From: Sapria himalayana
Taxonomy: Eukaryota > Streptophyta > Magnoliopsida > Malpighiales > Rafflesiaceae
Assembly (NCBI GenBank): GCA_029783825.1
Contig: JAREIK010010306.1
Location: 146,898-210,897 of the forward strand
Direction of reading: 5' to 3'
DNA length: 64,000 bases
Shown here: positions 52,521 to 64,000 of the stretch, piece after piece
How positions within the stretch are numbered: the first letter of the stretch is position 1
Layout of the letters: each line of letters begins with the position of its first letter
Translations under genes and position numbers: made by a program
Notes under the pieces: generated by a model
Seen by the model: only the letters and a program-made list of their open reading frames with translations
Told to the model about the DNA's origin: nothing
The model's database searches: none

Positions 52521-55314
52521 ATTCATTTTAATTATTTATTCGTTTATTTTTATATAATTATTAATTACATAATAAATTGAGTTAGACAAATATAATTTAT
52601 ATAATTATTTTTCATCAAAAAAATATAGATAAAGTTTTTAAAAGAAAAAAAATTCAAAACAAAAAATAATTATATAGTAATATATTTTGCTTTGTTTCTG
52701 AATCATTTTAGGTTTTGTAATTATTTTTAAATTGATATCTATCTTATTAATAATAGATTATTAATTTATTCTTTGATCATTATTAGAATATTTATCAATA
52801 AAAATATTTATATTGAATTTATATGATATATAAATATAATGATCATTATAACTAAATATTGTATTCACTTTTGAAAAAAATTTAAAAATTATTACAATTT
52901 CAAAGGTTATAACCTTTGAATATATCAAAAAATAAAAACAATAATTTTTTTGATATTTTTTTTAAAATAACACCTATAAACCACTAAATGCATGCACAGT
53001 TAAATCAGTAAACTTTTAAACCTCGTAATGCCAAAATACATAAACCATTAATCTGCTATATACTACTTAATAATTAATAAATCTAATTTTTAATTTTATT
53101 TAGTATAATTTTAAATATTCATTTTAATTATTTATTAGTTTATTTTTATAGAAATTATATATTACAAAATAAATTATGAGTGCGAAAAATATAATTTAAA
53201 AAATATATATGCTTATAAAAGAAGTAAAAATTTAAAAAATAAAAATTGTTATCCATAAATATATTTTACTATAATTTTGAATCAATTTCGGTTTTGTAAT
53301 TATTTTTTAATTAATAGCTATCTTAATATCAATAGTTTATAAATTTAATTTTGATCATTATTATATTATATATTAATAAAATTATTTATATTAAATTTAT
53401 ATGATATATAATTATTAATATTATTATAACTAAGTAATGTATTCACATTTCAAAAAATTTTAAATATTATTATATTTTCAAAGGTTATAACCTATGAAAA
53501 TGAAAAAAAATTATAAATTTTTTTTTGATATTTTATTTTTTTAAATAAAACGTATAATCCACTAAAAGCCTAAAAACATAAATCGCAAAAATCCTAAATG
53601 AAAAAAACCTCTAAATTCGTAATCCATTAAGCTGGTATACAGTAATAATAAATAATAAATCTCATTTTAAATTTTATTCAGTATAATTTTAAATTTCTAT
53701 TTTAAATATTTATCAGTTTATTTTTATAGAATATTAATTACAAAATAAATTATTAGTGAGAAATATCTAATTAAAATTAAACCAGTATCCCTAAATAATA
53801 AATAATAAATCACATTTTTTTTCATTATAATTTTAAATATTCATTTTAATTATTTATTTGTTTATTTTTATAAATATATTAATTACAGAATAAATTATGA
53901 GTTAGACAAATATAATTTATATAAATTATTTTTCATCATAAAAATATAAATAAACTTTAAAAAAAAATTCATAACAAAAAATTATACTATAGTAATAAAT
54001 TTTGCTTTACTTCTGAATCATTTTAGGTTTTGTAATTATATTTTAATAGATATCTATCTTTTTAATAATAGATTATTAATTTATTTTTTGATCATTATTA
54101 GAATAATTATTTATAAAATTGTTTATATTGAATTTACATGATATATAATTATAAAGATTTTTATAACTAAAATTTATATTTACATTTGAAAATAATTTAA
54201 AAATTATTATATTTTTAATGGGTATCATCTTTGAAAATGAGATAAAATCACAAAAATAAATTTTTTGTTATTTTATTGTTTATATAAAACCTATAAACTA
54301 CTAAATGCCTAAATGCTTAAATCATTAAACTCCTAAACCCCAAAATCTCAAAACTCTTAAATACTTAAACATTTAAACCATCTTTAAAGGTTTAAGTATT
54401 TATAAATAATATATAAATATCTATAAATAAATAATAGTTTATTAATTTATTTTTTGATCATTATTATATTTATATTTATATTTAGTTTATTAATATCTAT
54501 CAATAAAATGTTTATTTTTAATTTACATGATATATATTTATTAAGTTTATTATCACTAAAAATTGTATTCCCATTTGAAAAAAAATTAAAAATTATTATT
54601 TTCATAAAGGTTATAACCTTCACAATTGATAAAAAATTTGAAAAATTTTTTTTTAGTTATTTCATTATTTAAATAAAACATATAAACTACTAAATTCCTA
54701 AACACTTAAATCACTAAACTCCTAAACTCCTAAATACTTAAACCATTAAACCGGTATACCCTAAATAATTAATCATAAATCTCATTTTTATTTGTATTCA
54801 TTATAATTTCAATATTCATTTTAATTATTTATTAGTTTATTTTTATAGAAATATTAATTTCAAAATAAAATTATGAATGAGACAAATATAATTTAAATAA
54901 TTTATCTTCATCAAAAAAAATTTATAAGCCTATAAAAAGAATCAAAAATTTTAAAAATAAATTATTATTTAGTAATATATTTTACTTTGATTTTGAATCG
55001 TTTTAGGTTTTGAAAATATATTTTAATTAATAACTATCTTATTAATAATAGTTTATTAATCTATTTTATGATCAGTATTATAATATATGATCAATAAAAT
55101 TATTTATATTGAATTTACATGATATTTAATTTTTATGATTAATATAATTAAATATTGTATTAACATTTGAAAAAAAATAAAAATTATAATATTTTCAATG
55201 GTTATAACCTTGAAAATGAGAAAAAATCATAAAAATAATTTTTTTTGTTATTTAATTATTTAAATAAAACCTATAAACTACAAAATACCTAAATACGTAA
55301 ATTACTAAACTCCT
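52521..55314 (+). repeat. Satellite array segment 7 (left arm of the inverted repeat)
   Basis: Five monomers, colinear with 10.77-13.54 kb and mirrored at about 56.27-59.0 kb around an axis near 55.79 kb. The truncated-monomer marker TTTAAACCATCTTTAAAGG at 54373 pairs with its reverse complement near 57190. No gene is seen. Confidence 0.93.
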
Positions 55315-55531
55315 AAACCCTGATACTACTGCAACACACACACATAGCGACGGACCACAGTACACAGGTGCACATATTCTTGTCCATTTTGGTGTAGCAT
55401 TTAGTGGGGCCAGCAAGTCCTAGAAGCAGCCAGTAGTATGGGCCACCAGCTCGTAGAGGGCCCCACTAGCAAGCCGGGATGATAATATTCAGACAACTGA
55501 TGAGACCGAGCAATGTGGTCGGAAGTAAACC
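55315..55531 (+). repeat. Local inverted repeat, left arm (217 bp)
   Basis: The sequence from CTGATACTACTGCA to AGTAAACCCA is repeated in reverse complement at 56050-56266 with scattered mismatches, around a spacer of about 518 bp. Confidence 0.88.
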
Positions 55532-56049
55532 CAGGAGTAGCTAGGAGTGGGACCCACTAACCCTATCAGGCAGCATAGAGGGCCACCCAACCATCAGGCA
55601 ATAGGAGTAGCAAATAATCCAAGATTAATTGGAGAGCCGGCAAAATCCAAAGCATCACCAAGCAGGGCCAATAAGCAATGGAGTCCAGACCAGCCACACG
55701 GGAGCGAAAGATTCAAACTTGTAGTTTATGTTTTTAGTCTTATTTGTATTTTGGACTTTGTATGCACCATGTACTTGTAGAGACAGATCATGACATACTC
55801 ACACACACAATCTTGTCTGTTCTCTATGTAGCATGAAATGAGGGTAACTGGACCCATGAGTATCTCTAAGTGGGGCCCACTAATGCATTTTGTTAATACA
55901 CATTCAGTTATGCTACACTCCCAGGAGCAGAAGACCCATCTTTATAGCATTTTGTAATTTTACTTGTATTCTAGCTTGGTTGTACGCGTAGATAATTAGA
56001 CTATGAGATGGACCTCATCACACATGCACACCGATTCATGCATATTTTT
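55315..56049 (+). other. Non-satellite segment copy C, truncated
   Basis: Homologous to the first ~730 bp of copies A and B (CTGATACTACTGCA at the left, GCACACCGATTCATGCATAT at the right). It then stops at about 56049, where sequence switches to the reverse complement of its own left end. The part encoding the exon-like and A-tail region in copies A and B is missing. GTGGGACCCAC at 55546-55556 and GTGGGGCCCAC near 55866-55876 are retained. No gene is recognised. Confidence 0.65.
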
Positions 56050-56266
56050 GGGTTTACTTTCGACCATTTTGCTTCGGTCTCGTCAGATGTCTGAATGTTA
56101 TCATCCCGACTTGCTAGTGGGGCCCTCTACAAGCTGGTAGCCCATACTTCTGGCTGCTTCTAGGAATTGCTAGCCCCTCTCAATGCTACACTAAAATGGA
56201 CAAGAATATGTGCACGTGTGTACTGTGGTCTGTCACTATGTGTGAGTGGTGTAGCAGTATCAGGGT
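56050..56266 (-). repeat. Local inverted repeat, right arm (217 bp) and polarity switch
   Basis: Reads GGGTTTACTTTCGACCATTT and onwards to GTAGCAGTATCAGGG, the reverse complement of 55315-55531. From here to the end of the window all satellite monomers are on the opposite strand. Confidence 0.88.
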
Positions 56267-59200
56267 TTAGGAATTTAGTAATTTAAGTATTAAGGTATTT
56301 TGTGGTTTATAGGTTTTATTTAAATAATTAAATAACAAAAAAATTATTTTTATGATTTTTTCTCATTTTCAAGGTTATAACCATTGAAAATATTATAATT
56401 TTTAATTTTTTTTCAAATGTTAATACAATATTTAATTATAATAATCATAAAAAGTAAATATCATGTAAATTTAATATAAATAATTTTATTGATCGATATT
56501 ATAATACTGATCATAAAATAGATTAATAAACTATTATTAATAAGATAGATATTAATTAAAATATATTTGCAAAACCTAAAACGATTCAAAATCAAAGTAA
56601 AATATATTAATAAATAATAATTTTTTATTTTTAAATTTTTGATTCTTTTTATAATCTTATAAATTTTTTGATGAAGATAATTTATTTAAATTTTATTTGT
56701 CTCATTCATAATTTTATTTTGCAATTAATATTTCTATAAAAATAAACTAATTAATAATTAAAATGAATATTAAAATTATAATGAACACAAATAAAAATGA
56801 GATTTATGATTAATTATTTAGGATATACCAGCTTAATGGTTTAAGTATTTAGGAGTTTAGGAGTTTAGGAGTTTAGTGAATTAATTGTTTAGGCATTTAG
56901 TAGTTTATATGTTTTATTTAAATAATGAAATAACAAAAAAATTATTTTTCAAAGTTTTTATCAAATTTGAAGGTTATAATCTTTATAAATATAAAATATT
57001 TAAATTTTTTTCAAATGTGAATACAATATTTAGTTATAATAAACTTAATAATTATATATCATGTAAATTAAAAAAAATAATATTATTGATAGATATTAAT
57101 AAACTAAATATTATTATAATTATAATAATGATCAAAAAATAACTTAATAAACTATTTTTTATTGATAGATATTTATATCTTATATATAAATACTTAAACC
57201 TTTAAAGATGGTTTAAATGTTTAAGTATTTAAGGGTTTTGGGGTTTGGAGGTTTAGGAGTTTAATGATATAAGCGTTTAGGCAATTAGTAGTTTATAGGT
57301 TTTATATAAACAATAAAATAAAAAAAAAATTATTTTTGTGATTTTATCTCATTTTCAAAGATGATAACCTTTAAAAATATAATAATTTTTAAATTATTTT
57401 CAAATATAAATATAATAGTTAGTTATAATAATCTTAATAATTATATATCATGTAAATTGAATATAAACAATTTTATTGATAAATATTGTAATAATGATCA
57501 AAAAATAAATTAATAATCTATTATTAATAAGATATATATCAATTTAAATATAATTACAAAACCTAAAATGATTCAAAGGCAATGCAAAATATATTACAAT
57601 ATAATAATTTTTTGTTTTGAATTTTTTTTTATTTCAAAAAGTTTATTTATATTTTTTTGATGAAAAATAATTTATATAAATTATATTCGTCTAACTCATA
57701 ATTTATTCTATAATTAATATATTTATAAAAATAAACAAATAAATAATTAAAATGAATATTTAAAATTATAATGAAAAAAAATGTGATTTATTATTTATTA
57801 TTTATTATTTATTATTTAGGGATGCTGGTTTAATTTAAATTAGATATTTCTCAGTAATAATTTATTATTGTATACCAGCTTAATGGACTAAGAATTTAGA
57901 GGTTTTTTGATTTAGGATTTTAGCGATTTATGTTTTTAGACTTTTAGTGGTTTATACGTTTTATTTAAAAAAATAAAATATCAAAAAGAAATTCTATAAT
58001 TTTTTCTCATTTTCATTGGTTATAACCTTTGAAAATATAATAATAATAATAATTTTTTGAAATGTGAATACAATAGTTAGTTATAATAATATTAATAATT
58101 ATATATCATATAAATTCAATATAAATAATTTTATTGTTATATATTATAATAATCATCAAAATTAAATTTATAAACTATTGATATTAAGATAGATATTAAT
58201 TAAAAAATAATTACAAAACCCAAATTGATTCAAAATTATAGTAAAATATATTTTTGGATAATAATTTTTTTATTTTTAAATTTTTACTACTTTTATAAGC
58301 ATATAAATTTTTTAGATTATATTTGTCGCACTCATAATTTATTTTGTATTAAATATTTCTATAAAAATAAACTAATAAATAATTAAAAAGAATATTTAAA
58401 ATTATAATAAATAGAATTAAAAATTAGATTTATTAGTCATTAAGTAGTATATAGTGGTTTAATGGTTTATGTATTTTGGTATTACGGGGTTTAGGAGTTT
58501 ACTGATTTAACTGTGCATGCATTTAGTGGTTTATAGGTGTTATTTTAAAAAAAAATATCAAAAAATTTATTTTTATTATTTTTTGATATTTTCAAAGGTT
58601 ATAACCTTTGAAAATATAATAATTTTTATATTTTTTAAAAAAGTGAATTTAATATTTAGTTATAATAATCATTATATTTATATATCATATAAATTCAATA
58701 TAAATAATTTTATTGATAAATATTCTAATAATGATCAAAAAAATAAATTAATAATCTATCATTAATAAAATAGATATCAATTAAAATATAATAAAAAATC
58801 CAAATTTTGATTCAGAAGAAATCAAAATATATTACTATATAATAATTTGTTGTTTTGAAATTTTTTTTTCTTTTAAAAAGTTTATCCATATTTTTTTGTT
58901 GAAATTTAATTTATATAAATTATATTTTTCTAACTCATAATTTATTTTTTAATTAATATTATATATAAAAATAAACAAATAAATAATTAAAATGAATATT
59001 TAAATTATAATGAAAAAAATATATTGATATTTATTCGTTATTATTTTGGGGATACTAGTCTAATTTAAATTAGAACTTTTTCCCTAATAATTTATTTTGT
59101 AATTAATATTTCTATAAAAATAAACTGATAGATAATTAAAAAAAATTTAAAATTATACTGAATAAAAATTAAAATGAGATTTATGAATTATTATTAATGT

Positions 59201-62200
59201 TTACCAGTTTAATGGTTTAAGTATTTAGAGGTTTTGTCGTTTAAAAGTTTAGTGATTTCTGTTTTTAGGCATTTAGTGGTTTATAGGTTTTATTTAAACA
59301 ATGAAATAACAATAAAAATATTTTTGATATTTTTTCACATTTTCAAAGGTTATAACCTTTGAAAATATTATAATTTTAAATTTTTTTAAAAATGTGAATA
59401 CAATATGTAGTAATAATAATCATTATAATTATATATAATATAAACTAAATATAAACAATTTTATTGATAGATATGATATCAATTATCATAAAATAAATTA
59501 ATATGTTATTATTAATATGATAAATATAAATTAAAATATAATTGCAAAACCTAAAAATATTGAAAAATCCAAGTAAAATTTATTACTAAATAATATTTTT
59601 TTTTAGTTTTTGCTTCTTTTTATAAGCTTATATTTTTTTTGATGAAAAATAAATTATTTAAATTATATTTGTATCACTCATAATTTATTTTGTAATTAAT
59701 ATTTTAATAAATTATTTAAATTATATTTAAGGTTTATGAGTTTAAAGGTTTAAGTATTTAGGGGCTTTTGTATTTAGGAGATTAGAGGTTTAAGTCTTTA
59801 GGCATTTAGTGGGTTATAAGTTTTATTTAAACAATGATATAACAAAAAATTTATTTTTAAAATTTTTGAAGGTTATAACCTTCGAAAATATAATAATTTT
59901 CAAATTTTTTTCCAATGTAAATATAATATTTAGTTATAATAATCTTAATAATTATAAGTCATTTATATTCAATATAAATAATTACATTGCTAGATATTAT
60001 AATAATGATCAAAAAAATATAATGAACTATTATTAATAAAATAGTTATTATTAATAAGTATTTGCAAAATCTAAATTTATTCAAATCAAAGAAAAATATA
60101 TAACTAAATAATAATTTTTTTTAATGTTTTGCTTTTTTTTAACTTTATATTTTTATTATTAAAATAAATTATTTGAATTATATTTGTCTTACTCATAATT
60201 TATTTTCTAATTTATAATTCTATAATAATAAACTACTAAATAATTAAAATAAATATTTAAAATTATAATGAATTCAAATAAAATTTAGATTTATTATTTT
60301 TTATTCAGGATATGCCGATTTAATGGTTTAAGTATTTAGTTGTTTTTTGGTTCAGGAGTTTAGTGATTTAATTGTTTAGACCTTTAGTGATTTATAGTTT
60401 TTTTAAAGAATGAAAAACCAAAATATTTAATTTTTTGATTTTTTTTTATTTTTGAAGGTTGTAACCTTTGAAAATATAATAATATATAATTTTTTTTTAA
60501 ATGTGAATATAATATTTAGTTATAATAATCTTAATAATTATATTTAATGAAAACTCAATATAAATAATTTTAATGATAGATTTTATAATAATGATCAATA
60601 AATAAATTAATAAACTTGTATTAATAAGAATGAAATAAATTAAAATATAATTGGAAAATCTAAAATGATTCAAAATCAAAATAAGATATATTATTAAATA
60701 ATAATTTTTTATTTTTAAAATTTTGCCTCTTTTTATGCGCATTTTTTGATGAAAAATAAATTATTTAAATTATATATGTTGCACTAATAATTTATTTTGT
60801 AATTAATATTTCTATAAAAATAAACTGATAAATAATTAAAATTAATATTTAAAATTATAATGGATACTAATAAAACTGAGATTTATGATTTATTATTTTG
60901 AATATACTAATTTAATGTTTTAAGTATTTATGGGATTCGAGGTTTAGTAGTTTAGTCTTTTTAGTATTTAGTCTTTTAGTGGTTTATAGGTTTTATATAA
61001 AAAATAAAATAACAAAAAATTTATTTTTGTTATTTTTTCTCATTTTTGAAGGTTATAACCTTTGAAAATATAATAATTTTTAAATTTTTTTTTGAAAAGT
61101 GAATACTATATGAAGTTATAATAATCATAATAATTATATAAAATATAAATTCAATATAAACTATTTTATTTATATTTATTATAATAATGATTATAAAAAA
61201 GTAATAACCAATTATTAATAAGTTAAATATTGTTTAAATTATATTTCAAAACCTAAAATGACTCAAAATCAAAGTGAAATATTTTACTAAATTTTAATTT
61301 TAAATTTTTAAATTTTTGTATCCATTTATAAGCCTATATATTTTTTGATGAAAAATAAATTATTTTAATTATATTTGTCTCACTAATAATTTATTTTTTA
61401 ATTTATATTTATATAAAATTAAACTAATAAATAATTAAAATGTATATTTAAAATTTTAATGAATACTAATAAAAATGAGAATTATTATTTATTATTTAGG
61501 GTATAACTATTTAATTGTTAATGTTTTTTGTTGTTTTGGGGTTAAGGGGTTTATTGATTTATATGTTTACACATTTTCGTGTTTATAGGTTTTATTTAAT
61601 CAATGAAATAACAAAAAATTTATTATTATGAATTTTCATGATTTTCAAAGGTTATGACCTTTAAAAATATAATAATTTTTTAATAGTTCTAAAATATGAA
61701 TACAATACTTAGTTATAATAATCTTAATAATTATATTTGTTGTAGATTCAATATAAAAAAATGTATTAATATATATTATAAAAATGATCAAAAATTAAAT
61801 TAATAAACTATTATTAATAAGATAGATATTAATTAAATATATTTTCAGAACCCAATATAATTCAAAATCAAAGTAAATTATATTACTAATTAAAATTTTA
61901 AATTTTTGAAATTTTGTTTATTTTTATAAGCTTATTTTTTTTAATAAAAAATAATTTATTTAAATGTTATCTGTCTCACTCATTATTTATTTTATAATTA
62001 ATATTTCTATAAAAATAAACTAAAAAATAATTAAAATGAATATTTAAAATTATAATGAATACAAATAAAAATGAGATTTATTATTTATTATTTAGGTCAT
62101 ATAGGTTTAATGGTTTAAGTATTTAGGGGGTTTTAGGGTTTAGGAGTCTAGAGATTTAAATGTTTAAGCATTTAGTGGTTTATAAGTTTTATTTAAATAA

Positions 62201-64000
62201 TAAAAAAAATTTTTTTTTGTGATTTTTTATCATTTTTGAAGGTTATAACCTTTGAAAATATAATAATTTTTAAATTTTTATCAAATGTAAATATAATATT
62301 TAGTTATAATAACTTAATAATTATAAGACATTTAAATTGAATATAAGTAATTATATTGATCGATATTATAAAAATGATCAAATAATAAATTAATAAACTA
62401 TTAATAATAAGATTGATCGCAATTAAAATATAATTGCTAAACCAATATATAATGATTCAAAATCAAAGTTAAATATATTAATAAATAATAATTTTTTGTT
62501 TTTAAATTTTTATTTCTTTTTATATGCTTTTTTTTTGATTAAAAATAAATTATTAAAATTATATTTGTCTCACTCATTATTTATTTTGTGATTGATATTT
62601 CTATAAAAAATAAACTAATAAATAATTAAAATGAATATTTAAAATTATAATGAATACAAATTAAAATGAGATTTATGATTTATTATATATGGTATACCAG
62701 TTTAATGGTTTGATTATTTATGAGTTTTGTCGTTTAGGAGTTTAGCAATTTATGTTTTTCGGCATTTAGTGGTTAATAGGTTTTATTTATATAATAAAAA
62801 TTTAAAATTATTTTTTTGATTTTTTTTGATTTTCAAAGGTTATAATATTTGAAAATAAAATAATTTTTAAAATTTTTTGAAATGTGAATACAATGTATAA
62901 TTATATTAATCTTACTAATTATATATCATATAAATTCAATATAAATAATTTTTATGATAGATATTATAATAATGATCAAAAATTAAATTAATAAACAATT
63001 ATTAATAATATAAATATTAATTTAAATATATTTACATAACACAAAATGATTCAAAATCAAATCAAAATATATTACAAAATAATAATATTTAATTTTTAAA
63101 ATTTTCCTTCTTTTTATAAGCTTATATTTTTTTACTAAAATAAATTATTTAAATAAGATTTGTCTCACACGAAATTTATTTTTAATTAATTTTTCTAAAA
63201 AAATAAACTATAAATAATTAAAATGAATATTTAAAATTATAATAAATAAAAATAAAAATGAGATTTATTATTTATTAAGTAGTATATAGCTGTTAAAAGG
63301 TTTATGTATTTAGGGGTTTCGGGGTTTATGAGCTTACTGATTTAAGTAAGAAAGCATTTAATGATCTATAGGTTTTATTTAAAAAATGAATAATGAATAA
63401 TTTATTTTTATTATTTTTTCTCATTTTTTTAAGGTTATAACCTTTGAAAATATAATAAGTTTTAATTTTTTTTCAAAAGTGAATACAATATTTAGTTATA
63501 ATAATCATTATATTTATATATCATATAAATTCAATATAACCAATTTTATTGATAGATATTCTAATAATGATCAAAAAATAAATTAATAATCTATTATTAA
63601 TAAGGTAGATATCAATTAAAATAAAATTACAAATCCTAAAATAATTAAAAGCAAAGCAAAATATATTACAATATAATAATTTTTTGTTTTGAATTTTTTT
63701 TATTTTAAAAAGTTTCTCTATATTTTTTGATTAAAAATAATTTATATAAATTTATTTGTCAAACACATAATTTATTTTGTAATTAATATTTATATAAAAA
63801 TAATCTAATAAATAATTAAAATGAATATTTAAAATTATAATGAAAAAAAATGAGATTTATTAATTATTATTTAGGGTATACCAGTTTAATTTTAATTATA
63901 TCTCTCTCACTAATAAATTATTTTGTAATTAATATTTCTCTAAAAATAAATTGATAAATAATTAAAATAAAAAATTTAAATTATATTGAATAAAAATTAA
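56267..64000 (-). repeat. Satellite array segment 8, inverted orientation
   Basis: About thirteen monomers. Their TAAA tracts now read as TTTAGG/TTTAGTGG on the plus strand (for example 57230-57300, 62100-62180). 56.27-59.0 kb mirrors 52.5-55.3 kb; from about 59.0 kb onward the class order matches 36.2-41.1 kb read backwards. A perfect 32-bp palindrome is at 58586-58617. No gene is seen, and the array runs off the window edge. Confidence 0.93.
58586..58617. repeat. Perfect 32-bp palindrome in an inverted monomer
   Basis: Same palindrome as at 30083-30114 (AAAGGTTATAACCTTT core with ATATTTTC/GAAAATAT flanks), intact in the opposite-orientation array. Confidence 0.95.

Noticed and set aside
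1..64000. Organelle or bacterial origin because of extreme AT content.
   Set aside because: No organelle genes, operons or ribosome-binding patterns; plant-type transposons and tandem satellite indicate nuclear heterochromatin.

Overview
The window looks like nuclear DNA of a land plant (probably a eudicot), from a gene-poor heterochromatic region. The evidence is a hAT transposase relic of the plant RICESLEEPER/DAYSLEEPER type, a Copia-like solo LTR, and a very AT-rich satellite carrying telomere-like (TAAA/CCTAAA) tracts. I see no intact protein-coding gene, tRNA, rRNA, CRISPR array or bacterial-style operon. The short open frames in the satellite come from base composition and are not annotated.

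About 85-90% of the window is one tandem satellite family. Its monomer is about 590-600 bp; palindrome centres at about 16576, 17167, 17766, 18365 and 18965 show the period. Each monomer has four recognisable parts: (i) an AT-rich body; (ii) a palindrome centred on AAAGGTTATAACCTTT that extends to a perfect 32 bp in the best copies; (iii) an 80-100 bp tract of degenerate 8-nt units of the form NNNYTAAA; and (iv) an AT-rich linker ending in TTATAGAAATATTAATTAC-like sequence. The monomers fall into at least a dozen classes, told apart by their 8-nt tracts. The classes recur in the same order, so the array has a higher-order, segmentally duplicated structure.

Layout: 1-338 satellite; 347-4033 hAT element with TIRs, an 8-bp target duplication and a decayed transposase on the minus strand; 4042-9552 satellite; 9558-10134 solo LTR with the 5-bp duplication ATAAT; 10140-13540 satellite; 13541-16000 non-satellite segment, copy A; 16001-32497 satellite; 32498-34800 non-satellite segment, copy B; 34801-52042 satellite, with a recent 1,782-bp tandem duplication at 40572-44135 and a scrambled patch at 48521-49260; 52048-52520 damaged second copy of the solo LTR; 52521-55314 satellite; 55315-56049 truncated non-satellite segment, copy C; 56050-56266 inverted copy of its first 217 bp; 56267-64000 satellite in the opposite orientation.

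No genes work together here. The interest is structural: a satellite that combines a conserved palindrome with an 8-nt telomere-like subrepeat, mobile elements carried along in segmental duplications (the 8.1-13.7 kb block recurs at 50.6-55.5 kb, and 12.5-16.0 kb recurs at 31.5-34.8 kb), and a polarity switch near 55.8 kb.
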